Notes under the pieces: model-generated
Databases searched by the model: none
What the model was told of the DNA's origin: nothing
Seen by the model: only the letters and a program-made list of their open reading frames with translations
Part shown: positions 23,172 through 34,262 of the stretch, piece after piece
How the letters are laid out: each line of letters opens with the position of its first letter
Position numbering within the stretch: position 1 is the stretch's first letter
Origin: Volutella citrinella
Lineage: Eukaryota > Ascomycota > Sordariomycetes > Hypocreales > Nectriaceae
NCBI GenBank assembly: GCA_034401135.1
Contig: JAWZSP010000007.1
Coordinates: forward strand, 3,410,001 to 3,474,000
DNA: 64,000 nucleotides
Reading direction: 5' to 3'
Position numbers and translations under genes: made by a program

Positions 23172-23382
23172 GCCAAGGCTAGAAAGATGAAGGCCCGAAC
23201 TCGCAAGAGAGCCATACGAGAGGGAAAACGTTGCCTGGCGATCATGGCATCTACCCGTATGGTTTTCTTCCTACTGGCCAAGGCTAGAAAGATGAGAGCC
23301 CGAACGCGCAAGAGAGCCCACGCGAGAGGGAAAACGTTGCCTGGGGATCACGGCATCTACCCGTATGATTTTCTTCCTGCGG
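23172..23382 (+). repeat. direct tandem duplication, two ~105-bp units
   Basis: Unit 1 is 23172-23276 and unit 2 is 23277-23382. Both begin GCCAAGGCTAGAAAGATG and end near TTTTCTTCCT. They differ at scattered bases and by one single-base indel (gccatacgag against gcccacgcgag). The pair starts 54 nt after the stop of array member 1. A Lys/Arg-rich 79-codon frame (23151-23387) spans both units, but the internal indel makes the two translations diverge halfway. The repeat is therefore more likely untranslated than a gene. Confidence 0.9.
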
Positions 23383-23443
23383 CCTAGATGGCCTTCCTTT
23401 CGAATGCCGAACTAGCTTGACCAAAGTTTTAAGCTCCGAGTTC

Positions 23444-23464
23444 AACACACACACACACACGCAC
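23444..23464 (+). repeat. (AC)n microsatellite
   Basis: About nine AC units in noncoding DNA between array members 1 and 2. Confidence 0.8.
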
Positions 23465-24275
23465 GCCCCCTACACTCTACAGTGGCTGCCGTGGCTAGAC
23501 GAATAACGATGAATGTTTAATGACACATGCACACTCTTCTCTGCTCGCTGTGAATGTATGCCTTGAAATTCCATTCACTCTATGCTGTGTATTTTTTACT
23601 CGAGTGTAAAGCGAGCCCTTGGCTGCCCTCCTCGGCCACTCGCACCACTTCAACTGGGCTTACACAAAAGCCACGCCCGTATTTTGAATTCTCTCGAATA
23701 AGTGAGGGCTCGCATCATTCAAATTATCCACAAGGGGACAGAAAGCTGCCTAGCCAAGTTCCAAAGCGTGAAATCAGGGGCACGCCGGTTCGCCCTCAGA
23801 GCGAACATTGAAGTGCATAAAAAAGCGTGAGACCTATTCAATGCCCCCTGTGTGTCTGACCTCTCCCCGTTTCACTCACTCTTCACTTCTTCCCACCGAG
23901 GACCTCACCGGAGTGGGTGGCCCCAGGCGGAACGTTCTAGATGTACCCCCAAGGCCCCGAGATCGCCCGTCAAGCCGGCCCCTCGAGGAGTGCCGGGCCA
24001 ACGGCGAGCAGTGTCGAGATCCAGAACGGCTTAGTTGCCAGTCCAACGGCCATCTGACAGTCCGGCATCGATGGGTCCAGCACAACAACGGAGATCACTT
24101 TGTTGTCCCGGTGCCGATATCCGGCTGGCTTGTCTCCCCCCGTTTCACTCTCATATCTTCGTTTGTTTCCCCTCCCCCTCCCGCTCCAACAGTCTTGCTG
24201 CTCCAACCCTTCCTCATCTCCCTCCTCCTTTACTTAGCTGTGCAGCAGCAGCAACTCCCTCCGCAGCTGCCCAGC

Positions 24276-25136
24276 ATGGTGCTTCAAGTCCAAGCCCCGG
24301 ACCCAGCGGTCCAGAATGGCTCGAACCTCCTCAGAATTCTGACTTCCGACATCCAACTGATGATCCTGGAGATGCTCGTCCAGCCCGAGGTGGACACCCA
24401 CGTTGGGTTCGCCCAGCCCGAGAGACAGTTCCGCCGGGATGGCCACCCAACTGCCCTTCCCGGCCTCTGGCACTCGCTTTGCGATCAGGAAGATGGCGAA
24501 CTCGTGCACAAGCACAGAGAGTCCAACCACACGTGGCGCAACTTGAGCCCAAACATCTTGTTCACTTGCAAGGAGCTGTGAGCATCCCTTCCTCCCTCAT
24601 CAACCCCCCTTGCCTCTACCTTTTGTGACTGACTCCCCCTTAGGTACCACAAGTACATCCATCTCTTGTACAAGCGTAATTTCATCTTCCAGTCTCGCCG
24701 TTCGCTGGTCCGCGTCTGGGACGCACTTGGCCCGGATGCCCCCATGCTGCTGGCTGGCTTCGATCTCTTTGTTTGTGCCTCCATGCCTCTCTGCCGCAAT
24801 CCCAACGCGTTCATCAGGCAGCCATTCAACTCGCTCCTCGTCGAGATGGGCGGCCACGCCGAGACCACCGGGCGTGTAGTTATGATTGCTGAGGACAACA
24901 AACCCGTTCGAGCCTACCGAACGCGGAACCACCGCCCCGTCGCCATCAAGTGCCACCACTTGGAGCCCTACCTCGACAGCAACGACGCCATCCAGGTGTC
25001 TCCCAAGCCGGAGATCCGGCTGCCTGACTGCTCTCGCGGCCGCTCTGACTCCCTCGAGTCCCACTTCGTTGACTTCCGTGGACACATCAAGTGGAACACC
25101 AACAGACATTCCCTGGCTTCCGATGATGAAGACTAG
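24276..25136 (+). CDS. DUF7730/F-box-like protein, array member 2
   Basis: Two exons, 24276-24577 and 24644-25136 (intron GTGAGC..CTTAG, 66 nt), give 264 aa. The opening helix is LLRILTSDIQLMILEMLVQ, a diverged form of the LPxEIRxxIW segment. Exon 1 ends LFTCKEL, in the same position and phase as its paralogues, and exon 2 starts YHKYIHLLYKRNFIFQS, equivalent to the YGxNTFxF block of DUF7730 proteins. The ATG at 24276 is chosen because it aligns with the MVL starts of members 3 and 4; the open frame upstream is pyrimidine-rich leader. Function unknown. Confidence 0.75.
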
Positions 25137-26637
25137 GAGCTCACCATCCTCGGCTACGTTTCGGATGACGAACCGTATGCCGTCACGGCAGACTGGGAGT
25201 AGGCTGGGCGGTGGTTTTGAAGATTATGGGCGTTCAACGGCAAATTCGGCATGTATCAGGGCAGACTACGGGCAGAGGAGATCTTGTATGAGTAAAAAGT
25301 GATGCTACCGGGTGGTGATGTTTGTTTGCCACGCCATGTTTGAACTCCGGGACATCACTGTGTTTTTGTTTGGTTATCTCCTCCGAACGGGCCCGTCAAT
25401 AGTCTCCCAAACTTGGTTTCAAACCTCTGGTTTCCTTCTAAATCCATCACATTCCGTGTGCTTCGCCAGAATTGTTTGTGTGGGTGACGCCGCGCAAACG
25501 ACGGCACCTCGCATGCAGCGACCCAATGGAGGTAACCAGCCAGAACTCTCTTGTAGACTATGAGATTCCTGCTATTGATGCACAATTTCTGTTTTTCAAC
25601 AGTTTCACTCTCTCAAATCATGCTCCGTTCAAGTGCTGTTATTGCGAGGCAGTCCAAGTCGCCCCTGAGGCCCCTCGCCGAGATGTGTGCCCTACTGCCG
25701 GACCCCAACCACCCGCCCGCGCGAGCAAAGACCACGAGAAACGCCCCCTCGGCATAAAAGCACCAATTTCTCGCTCAAATAATCATTTCCATTTGTCACA
25801 TTTAAATAATTCTGTGAGATTTCCCTCCATATTACAGAGTGTCGCCGTAATACCCCTTTTCATCGCACAGCTACCGCCCTGCCTCCCAGCTCGCCTCACC
25901 TGTCAACACAGGCTCGCCTATCAAATCCCAGCCCCCATAACGGCCTTCCTTTCCATTTGATTCTTAATACGTCCATCGTGAGTCAGGCCTGAGAGATAAG
26001 CCACCTCTCGGGACAGTCACGCGCCCCAACAACAGTCAGCCCGCTTCCGACACATCAAGGTCCCCAAACAACAATGCCTCCCCCGTGGATGAATTAAATC
26101 AAACAGTTGGTCCTCGGTAGCACCCAAAATCTAGATAATAGCATTTTTCGATCGAAAGGCTTCTTCGCCGTGTAAAACAATACCAAACATGCCAGTGACT
26201 TCTCTCCCTTTCGGGCATGCCACGGGACTAAAACTGCTGGCACATCATTCAAATCAGCAGCTCCCGCTCAGCCAGCCTTCAAATTCCCTTCATCGAGGAG
26301 TACAAGGTACACATCCACCCGCCAGTGCCGGCCAGCCCAGCCAGATGCCGAGCCTTACGGGTCCCACTCGCCGGCCGTCACCCTTGGCGACTGTCAGTGA
26401 TTCAACGTTGCCTTTAGTTTGACCAACCAGTAGACCAGTCAAGCGATGCTGGTTCAGCAGCACTTTGCAGGGCTGTTCCATTGCCTTCATTTGGTCTGAC
26501 AACGCGTGCAAGTCTGCTTCTCGACCAGATCCCCTTTCCGTGCTTCAAATCCAAACACAACTCCTGACGAACATCACCACTTACAACGTCTGTCAGACGC
26601 TCACTTCTTTGTTCAAAGTGTCTTCCTCTTCTTCAAA
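25137..26637. other. spacer between array members 2 and 3
   Basis: About 1.5 kb with an AT-rich core (about 25760-26160). The frames present, such as 25472-25960, show no family feature. I could not find an additional array copy or relic in it. Confidence 0.45.
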
Positions 26638-27450
26638 ATGGTCCTCGAATTCGAAAGCTCCCTCGTCCAAAACGACAGTCCCTTTCTGTCTCGTCTCAGC
26701 CAAGACATCCGACTCATGATCTACAAGGAGGTCATGGGCGGCCATACGATTCACCTGGATCGTTATTCGAAGGTTCGTAACTGGGATAGGAAGAAATCGG
26801 AGTTGGAAGATCCCATTTGGAACCATTCCATCTGTCCCAAAGGCACCGGAAGCCACCCTCACCGCGAATGCGTGTGGTTCCACGAGAGACGTCGTCTCGA
26901 GTTGAACATCCGGTACACTTGCAAGCAGGCGTAAGACTTGCCCCTGCTGTCGATGCCCCCTGAAGACTCAAGCTGACATTGCGTGCTTAGTTACCAGGAG
27001 AGCCAGAGCATCCTTTACGGCTCGAACACGTTCATTTTCGACTCTGTTGCCGCGGTCAAACCCTTCTCTGATCTCGTGGGCCACCAAGTCCGCCTCATCA
27101 AGCAGATTGATATTGTCTTCGATTATTACCATGCTGTTCGCTCCAACCGGCAAACGCTTTTTCAAGTCTTCGTGCCGCTGAGCTCCATCTTGAAAACGCT
27201 TGCAGAGTCAAAGTGGCGGCCACAGGTTCGCTTTGCCATCGACTGCGAGTGCCCCTTGCGTGTGAGAAGGGTGCGGGTCGGTGGCATGCCTCCTATCTTT
27301 GCTTCGATTGAAGATGGTCTGGCAAAACTTGTCGGCGACAGGGGATCTATGAGCCTCTTCATCCGTGATCTGGATGAGCGGTTCTTGTCTCATCTGCCGG
27401 ACGCGGTACGCGATATCATGCTCCCATATCCAGAGGAGGAGGAAGAATGA
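26638..27450 (+). CDS. DUF7730-like protein, array member 3
   Basis: Two exons, 26638-26930 and 26991-27450 (60-nt intron), give 250 aa. The start MVLEFESSLVQ is followed by FLSRLSQDIRLMIYKEVMGG and HTIHLDR, which is close to the DUF7730 consensus (LP.EIR..IW.EV.GGHTIHL). Exon 1 closes with YTCKQA. Exon 2 opens YQESQSILYGSNTFIFDSV, the typical YxExxxxLYGxNTFxF block. This is the least diverged of the short members. It ends in an acidic tail (YPEEEEE). The biochemical role is unknown. Confidence 0.85.
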
Positions 27451-28013
27451 GCGGGGATGATACCTGATGGGTGGTTTTGTCCCGAGGATGGGACTTGAGC
27501 TGAACAGGATTGCTTTTTACGACGATTGAATATCGTCAAGTAGGATTGGTTCTGTGGTTTTGACATTAGGCGTCAAGGATGGCAATGAGTATAATGGTTT
27601 CACATTTTGGAGGTTTGGAGTGGGATGCAACTCGCACGCGAGATGGCTCAGGGGGGCAGCATGGACCGGATTGCACTCTTTATTTTATTCAAATCGCACA
27701 CTGAGCTCAAAAACATGTTTCTCTCTCAACTGATATTGTGATTGCGAGTATAATAATGACCCTTTGCCACTCGTGCTCAAGTGACAGCCTGAGAAGACCG
27801 TCGACCGGGCAGCCACCAGACCTCTCCCGGCTCCCCCACACATCAACCTCGAGTGACTCCCTGAAAGTACCACCGCACCAGCCCCCCTCAGAGTCAGTAG
27901 ACGACCCGGGTGCCCACGTGAGCCCCGTCCCGATCAAGAGTTGACAGGCCTTGCCAGCTGCCAACACTCTTGGGCACCAGGTCGAGGAGTCAGTTGCCCT
28001 CTCCCCTCGCACT
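27451..28013. other. spacer between array members 3 and 4
   Basis: No coding frame of note. The 3' end contains the promoter of member 4. Confidence 0.5.
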
Positions 28014-28020
28014 TATAAAT
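28014..28020 (+). promoter_or_regulatory. TATA box of array member 4
   Basis: TATAAAT lies 163 nt before the ATG at 28183 and is followed by a T/C-rich leader. Confidence 0.55.
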
Positions 28021-28182
28021 TCCCCTCGACGCGTCCGCCCACCGTTTTTGTTTTTCTTTCTTTCTTCATCATCCCACCCACACCTTGCTGGCGTCGGATC
28101 CCCCCTCACCCCAGCCCATCTTCCCTTTTTTTTTCCCCCAAACTTCAAAGACCAATTTGCCCTGCCCCCTTCATCAGCAATC

Positions 28183-29794
28183 ATGGTGTTGAACGTCTTC
28201 GGCAAGGACAAGCAGCTGCAGTCCCTGCTCTTCCAGTTGCCTCCTGAGATCCGCGTTCGCATCTGGAAAGAACTGCTCACTGGATTTAAAATCCATATCA
28301 ACCACTCCCGAGCCCAACGTCTCGATGACCGCATCCACTGGTGGCACGCCGTCTGCGGTTCTGATGCCGACGAGGAGCCTCACACCACCATGGAGTGTGA
28401 CCATGGCTCAGTCCGTGTCCCCGTCGAAATGCTGTTTTCTTGCAAGCTTGCGTAAGTAAACCACCTCAACAAGCACGATGATACGTTCCCCTTTAACTAA
28501 CACTCCCCCTTCAAGCTACTCTGAGATTGTTCCCCTCGTCTATGGCGAAAACACTTTCATGTTCAACAATGTTGAACATATGTCTCAGTTCGCCAGCGGC
28601 ATGGCCCCTCACAAGCATCTCATGAAGGAGATTGATGTCTGCATTGACCAGCACCCTGGCCACGAGACCTGGGGCCACGCGGAGATCCTCATGGGTGCCA
28701 GTAAGGCCATGGACGTTGTCCAGTTCTCCCACCCAGAGGTCAAGCTCCGCATCCAGGGCAACAACATCGCCCGTCCTGCCACCGAGATTGAAAAGCCTGC
28801 CTTTGGCACCACCATTGCCCTCATGGCTAGACTCAACGACCGCAAGGACAGCTTCGGCGTCCAGATCTTCCTGGGTCCCGAGCTTTATGACCCTCTTGTT
28901 CGTCTTGCTCGGGAGATGATTGGCCACAAGCGCCAGCGCAGGACCGCGAACAACGAGTGGTTCCCCGATACCAGCTTCTTCAGGATGAGCGAGTACGACG
29001 AACGCCTTGTCCTGCGCGACCCTACCCGAGAGGGGGGATACTTCGTCGTCCGGGGCAAGAAGCACGGCTTCAACGAGGACACAGTCATTACTCTTCCGCA
29101 GCCACAGCTTCCTCAACTCCCTGGCCCCATCATCCCCTTCGTGCTGAACACTCATGGCCTTGCTGAGGTGACCGCCGGCCAAGGCTCTATTCGATTCTCA
29201 AGCTTGACCTATCATGCCTTGTATGTGCTGGAGCACGCCAATGCCGGCGATTACGCAAACGTTCTTCCCCTGATGATAACCTATCCCGGCATGCTCATGT
29301 TGGGCCCAGCCACTGTCCCCCCCGGCATGCTCATTGTCCCCATGGTTCTGACCAACGGCGACACTCTTACGCTGCTCACGGATCCCCCCGCCAGCCCCCC
29401 CGGGCCGTTTGTTGCAACCAACGCTGCACCAACCGCTGTAGGGCTCGCACCAAACGTCAATGTTGGTGATGACTCTGACGACGAGGACGATGTCGACGAG
29501 GACGATGTCGACGAGAATGCCTTTGCTGACTTCAACGTCGATCTCATTCATCCGAGCTCCAGCCTCAACGCGGTCATTTCTGACGACCCTGACCTCAACA
29601 ACAACTTCAACATGGCCCGTGTCCAGGAGGCCCTTCCGGAGCCCGCCCTTCCTGCCTTGAATGGAGACGATCCGCTCCACATGGAGGCCCTTCAGTCTGT
29701 TGTTCAATCTGGCTTCCATGCCGTCCCCGGTGTCCCTGGTGCCCTCATCAATGGGCCCGCCGACCCGACCTGGGAGCGTGTGGAGAATCTCTAG
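28183..29794 (+). CDS. DUF7730-like protein with long C-terminal extension, array member 4
   Basis: Two exons, 28183-28451 and 28516-29794 (64-nt intron), give 515 aa, about twice the size of its neighbours. The opening LLFQLPPEIRVRIWKELLTG and FKIHINH is the best LPxEIRxxIWxxxL match of the array. Exon 1 ends LFSCKLA and exon 2 starts YSEIVPLVYGENTFMFNN. Beyond about residue 260 the sequence is unique to this member: a Pro/Ala-rich stretch, an Asp/Glu run (DDSDDEDDVDEDDVDENAF) near residue 420, and a C-terminal Ala/Leu/Pro-rich part. The extension reads in one open frame with no sign of a fused known domain. Confidence 0.85.
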
Positions 29795-30215
29795 TCTCTT
29801 GATGATACGCCCTCGCACGGTCACTGCTCTTCAGTGCACTCTGGGCCTGATCTCCTGACGACAGGAAACCGCACCACTCGACTGTGCACTCTTGACCAAC
29901 TTTGCATTGCTGGCATTTGCCCGAACGAACAATGAACGCGTTACGAAACCCTTGGCATAGCAGGTTGTCAAACAACCCGACCAACATTCAGTCATGTATG
30001 CTAGTCAAGGTAGAAAATTTGCAAGTCTTTATTGCTTGTTTAAACAGATGCTCCTCGTGACCTGCCGTAGAATGAATATGAACCCCCAAAACGCCCGTGA
30101 TGATAACAGTGATGCCCAGTAATATGATGCAGTGATGTGATGCCCAGAGAAGGAGGCATGCAATGATGCTGGCGACAGACCCAAACACGCAAGGCTACAA
30201 AGTAAGAGTGTACAT
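29795..30215. other. convergent 3' spacer
   Basis: Lies between the plus-strand array member 4 and the minus-strand APP1-like gene; probably 3' UTRs only. Confidence 0.5.
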
Positions 30216-31581
30216 CTATTTGCCCTTCCCCGTTACCAACTTGCGAACAATCCACCTACACTCATCCGGTTCCTCGAAAACGTGCCATGCCTCGCGAGGC
30301 ACGTCCTTGAATGCCTTTTCAAATCTCTCCAGTTGATTCTTCTCCTCCATACCAACGGCGGCGATGTCAGTGACCTTGCGGATGAGTATCATCTTGATCC
30401 ATTCGGGGTGGTCCCGATACCTGAGGGGATAGTTAGCAGTAGATCAACAGCAAGCCACACGGTTGGCACTTACACCTCAGCATATGCCTCTGGGTCAGAC
30501 TGTGTCGAGTCTCCAATAAGAATCATCTTGCGCCTGGGCAGCCACGAGTGGATCTTGTTGATGCGATCGACCTTGTACTCTTCGGTTCCCATGGTCAAGG
30601 CAGACAGCAGGCCAGCAATAGTCTTCCAGCTTGTGTCCCGCAGGATCATGGTGCCCTGGGGGTAGAATCTATCTCGGAAGTCGCGAAGGAAGGGATAGAG
30701 GTTGTAGGGAGATGCAGAGAGGTAGAACCAGGGTGTGTCCTTTGGGAGAAGCGTCTTGATGTCGGCATAGAGCTCCGGCATGCCAGGTACGGGAGTAGCG
30801 GGATCGACAAAAGTTGAGCGTAGAATTCCCAGAGGGTCACTGGTCAAAGTGACTTTGATTGTATCGTCGACATCTTGGAACTTGGTCAGCATGCCGCATG
30901 CATTCTGGGCCTGGATGGAAGGGACAAACCTGATACGATACCCCAGCCCTGGGGTCCGGCATAGAAGGTCTGCATCTCGAGAATTCCCCGTGTTCCTCGC
31001 GGTACCTTGGCGGTGCCCTCTGCAAACTCGCCCTTGTCGTATCGAGCCACACGCATGGTGTCAGAGGTGATGCCATTCAGGCTCGTGGCACCCAGTCGGA
31101 GATCTCTCCCACGGTGGCCGAGCCTCAGGATGCGAGCGGCCTGCAGATCCCACAGGAAGGGCATCAGGCGCTTCTCAATAGTCCTACAGGCTTCGGCATC
31201 GTCGGCGAGCCCGAGCTTCTGGGCGATGTTGGTGACGACGTCGACGACCTTGCACTTGGCCTCGTGCTCGAAGACGGCGGCGACGAACTCGGCCTCCCAA
31301 TGACCTGTCTCCTGGGAAGGGTAGGCGGTGTTGTCGAAGAGCCAGACGATGTCGCGGTCGGTGATGTTCTTTCCAAAGGGCACCAGGTTGGTCAGGCGAT
31401 TGAACCAGCCTGCGCCGGCGGCCTGGACCTGGTTCTCGGGCGACGTGGGGTCTGGCAGGCTGGCCTCGACCTCGTCGAAGCCGGCCTTCTTTCGGGTTTG
31501 CAGCTGCATGTCTTTGGCCTGGGCAGCGAGTTTGGGATCCCGGGCTGGCGGGGCCGGCCGGCGGCGAGAGCGGTCGGGCAT
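30216..31581 (-). CDS. APP1-type phosphatidate phosphatase (DUF2183)
   Basis: Three exons on the minus strand, 30930-31581, 30474-30873 and 30216-30420 (introns 56 and 53 nt), give 418 aa. The HAD-like catalytic motif DVDDT (DxDxT) sits at about 218-222, within GWGIVSDVDDTIKVTLTSDP, and is assembled across intron 1. Other App1 catalytic-domain blocks follow: WFYLSASPYNLYPFLRDF, then KMILIGDSTQSDPEAYAEVY with the metal-binding D, and RKVTDI. Yeast App1 is a Mg-dependent phosphatidate phosphatase making diacylglycerol at cortical actin patches; the same reaction is inferred here. The N-terminus (MPDRSRRRPAPPARDPKLAA) is basic and disordered, with no membrane segment. A TATA-like element lies only about 10 nt before the chosen ATG, so the Met at about residue 25 is an alternative start. 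Confidence 0.85.
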
Positions 31582-31589
31582 GCTGACGG

Positions 31590-31599
31590 CTTTATATAC
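31590..31599 (-). promoter_or_regulatory. TATA-like element next to the APP1-like start
   Basis: On the minus strand this reads CGTATATAAA. It lies 9 nt before the annotated ATG, too close for normal TATA-driven initiation upstream of that codon. If it is functional, translation would begin at a downstream Met. Confidence 0.35.
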
Positions 31600-33179
31600 G
31601 GAATGTCTGTGTCTCGGGGGGAGCAAGAGGTCACTTGGAGACACAGGGGCGAGAGGGGGGCGGCGATGCAAGGTCCCGTGAGGCGGATGAGTCGCGAGGC
31701 AACAGCGGTCGAGGTCAGGAGCCCGGTGACAGAGGCCAAGGCTGCACAACGTAGAGGCTTCGGGCGAGATGGCCCGGGTTACGAGGCTGACTTTTGAATT
31801 TCACAGGTCTCGGGGCGCATGCGGGGCGCAGATGAGGAAATGTCTCAAGCGACAGAGGACGGAGGATGGGAGATGGATGATGGAAGAGGGTTGTCGTGAT
31901 GTGGATGGCCGGCGATGCTAGTGGAGGGTGGCCCTGGGGGGTGAGCGTGACTACCTACAAGTAGACTGGGCGCACCGCTGCCTCTCTCTCTCCCGCTCTC
32001 TGACGGTACCCGTTTCGGCTCTGTGCCTACCTCATGCGTCTCGCTACAGGCCACAGCTGCTGCGGCGTCGAGCTGAGGTGCAATGCAGTGACATCGGGGG
32101 CACCAGCTGAACGGAATATTGGGTTCTGACGTTGGATCTTCTATCGCATCTTGGGCCTGAACGGACCCAGGCCGTTTGGACGTCCATCGATGACGCAACA
32201 TGGCAGAAACAGCGGCACGAACCGCATAACTTTGTGATCGACGGCCAAGATGCTTGCATGCGGGGCAAGCAATGACAGCAAACAAACTAGGCCCCGCTGC
32301 CCAGGGACTGCCCCATGGCCAGCCCAGGAACTGTCGTTGTTGGTCGTTTGGTCGTGTTGGGTCGACCCTGATGCGGTCAGATGGGGCATGGCATGGGTTT
32401 GTGCACTGCCTCAGCCCTACTCCCTCTAGCTGAAGGCCCCAGCGATCGTCCAGTACTGTAGTGGCCAGAGCTAGGAAGTGTGCAAGCGTCACCTGTCGGG
32501 GATTTTATGACAGCCAAACAAACAGTGCCTGTCTCCTTCTATCGATCTCAAATAGAAATATGAATTATGCCCTATCAAGCCCCTCGTCGGTGCACATGGC
32601 CTGTACGTAGCACACGGCAAGTCCCAGACGCCCCAGCCTCAGCCGCCTCATGTTGGCAGCCCTGTGATGCCGTCCATCAGTTGAGCGGCGCCACAAAACC
32701 TTACTACCGCCTCCCGCGCCCGTCAGGCTGTCAACGCTTGTTCCAAACGGCCGATCCCATCCACACCCACTTCTCCACCATCAGCCACCCACTCCACCTC
32801 ATCAACCTTTACCCCGAAGCCACCATTCCCCGGCTTTAGAGCATCCGACTGCTCCGGCCATGGCTGGCTCCAACTTCTTGTCTCTCCAAGCACCATATCA
32901 CCTCATCTCGAAAAGGTTCAGTCCAAAGACGAGACAGGTAGCAACTTGCTTGCATGCTCCCTAGCCCAAAGCGGTTTCAACTTGCGCTCTTCACAAAGTT
33001 CCAGATACAAGCATCGGCATGCCCACCCATTTCTGCTCTCGTCATCTTTTTTGAGGGGATATATCAGACCAGCTTTGCTCGTCTCACAACATAGGTAGGG
33101 CCTGATAGTTGCTGAGCGGACGGAAACACCACGAATTTGAAAAACCTCGACCAAGAAGCATCAACACTCCAGCTTCAAC
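31600..33179. other. divergent promoter region between APP1-like and SDR genes
   Basis: About 1.6 kb. It contains a CTCTCTCTCTCCCGCTCTC pyrimidine tract near 31980. No gene is recognised. Confidence 0.5.
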
Positions 33180-34262
33180 ATGTCTGGACTCGTCATCTTC
33201 ACCGGGGGCAACAGCTCCGCAGCACTTCACGCGGCCCAGCACCTGCTTCAGCATTACCCTGGCTACACATATGCCTTTACCGTTCGAAACACCTCTGACA
33301 TCGACGTAAACACCAAGGCGCTCCGAGAAACAATCAACAGACACCCCGACTCAAACGCTCATATCCTACAGCTCGATCTCTCCATCCTCTCTGCCACGCA
33401 TGCCTTTGCCGATACCATAGTTTCACGCATCCAGAGCGGTCAGTACCCTCCTCTTGCTGCCGTCGTCTGCAACGCCTACTACTGGAACCTCCTCGACGAT
33501 CCCGAGCTCACCGACGACGGGTACGGCAAGACATTTGAAGTCTGCTTCCTCTCGCACGCGGCTCTCGTGCTCCGGCTCCTCGGAAGCTTCGGCGACGCTG
33601 GACGAGTTGTTCTCCTTTCTACCGACTGCCACTGGCCTGGCAAGAACAGCATGGAAGTCTACCCCCCGACCATCAAAGACTTGGATATCTTGCCGAATCC
33701 TCCCGCCGGCGAGGACAAGCAAGATAGAGGTTATCTGAGATATGCCACTGCCAAGCTTGCCTTGACAACTTGGGGCCATGCCCTCAATGATCGACTCGAG
33801 CAAGTGAGTTTCCATCCCAATCGGCCATGACAACCCCATTCTCAAGCCTCAAGCCCCCCTCGCCACGGTGTCAATCTCCCTAACCAGCCATGACAGGACG
33901 AGAGCCTTGCCAAGATTACCGTCGTCTCTGTCAACCCTGGAAACCTCGTCGACTCCAGAGCGCTCGCCACAAACACACCCCAGCGCCTTCAGTGGATGCA
34001 GACGCTCATGTACAAACCCCTGCTCCCGCTCCTCCAACTCAGCGCGGGCCCGACGCTGCGGAAAGCGGCGCAGGCCGGCGTAGACATTGCCGAGCTTGCC
34101 CTCAACCCAAAGTTTGCCGGAGAACGAGGATACTTCACTCTTTTGGAGAAGGACGAGAGTTCCCCCGAGAGCCGAGACAAGACGATTCAGGAGAGACTCT
34201 GGGACCAGACCCTGGCGTGGGGCCAGGTCACCAAGCAGAACACTGCACTGCAGAGCATTTGA
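33180..34262 (+). CDS. short-chain dehydrogenase/reductase
   Basis: Two exons, 33180-33803 and 33897-34262 (93-nt intron, GTGAGT..ACAG), give 329 aa. The Rossmann fold is visible: an N-terminal VIFTGGNSSAALHAAQ dinucleotide loop, LDLS near 65-68, VVCNA near 95-99 (a variant of the NNAG motif), Ser147 in VVLLSTD, and catalytic Tyr188/Lys192 in YATAK. The helix with the Asn of the SDR tetrad is also plausible (FEVCFLSHAAL). The protein resembles the classical fungal SDRs related to retinol dehydrogenase or light-induced protochlorophyllide reductase. The substrate cannot be read from sequence. It is cytosolic by inference, since it has no signal peptide or membrane helix. The stop is followed by an AT-rich 3' flank. 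Confidence 0.85.

Larger units (their letters stand above)
23119..24275. other. spacer between array members 1 and 2
   Basis: Holds the 105-bp tandem duplication and an AC microsatellite, both listed separately. A TATA-like CATAAAAAAG near 23816 and a pyrimidine-rich leader precede array member 2. Confidence 0.55.

Noticed and set aside
23151..23387. Lys/Arg-rich 79-codon frame over the tandem duplication
   Set aside because: The two repeat units are translated in different frames after the 1-bp indel, so the protein is not conserved between units.
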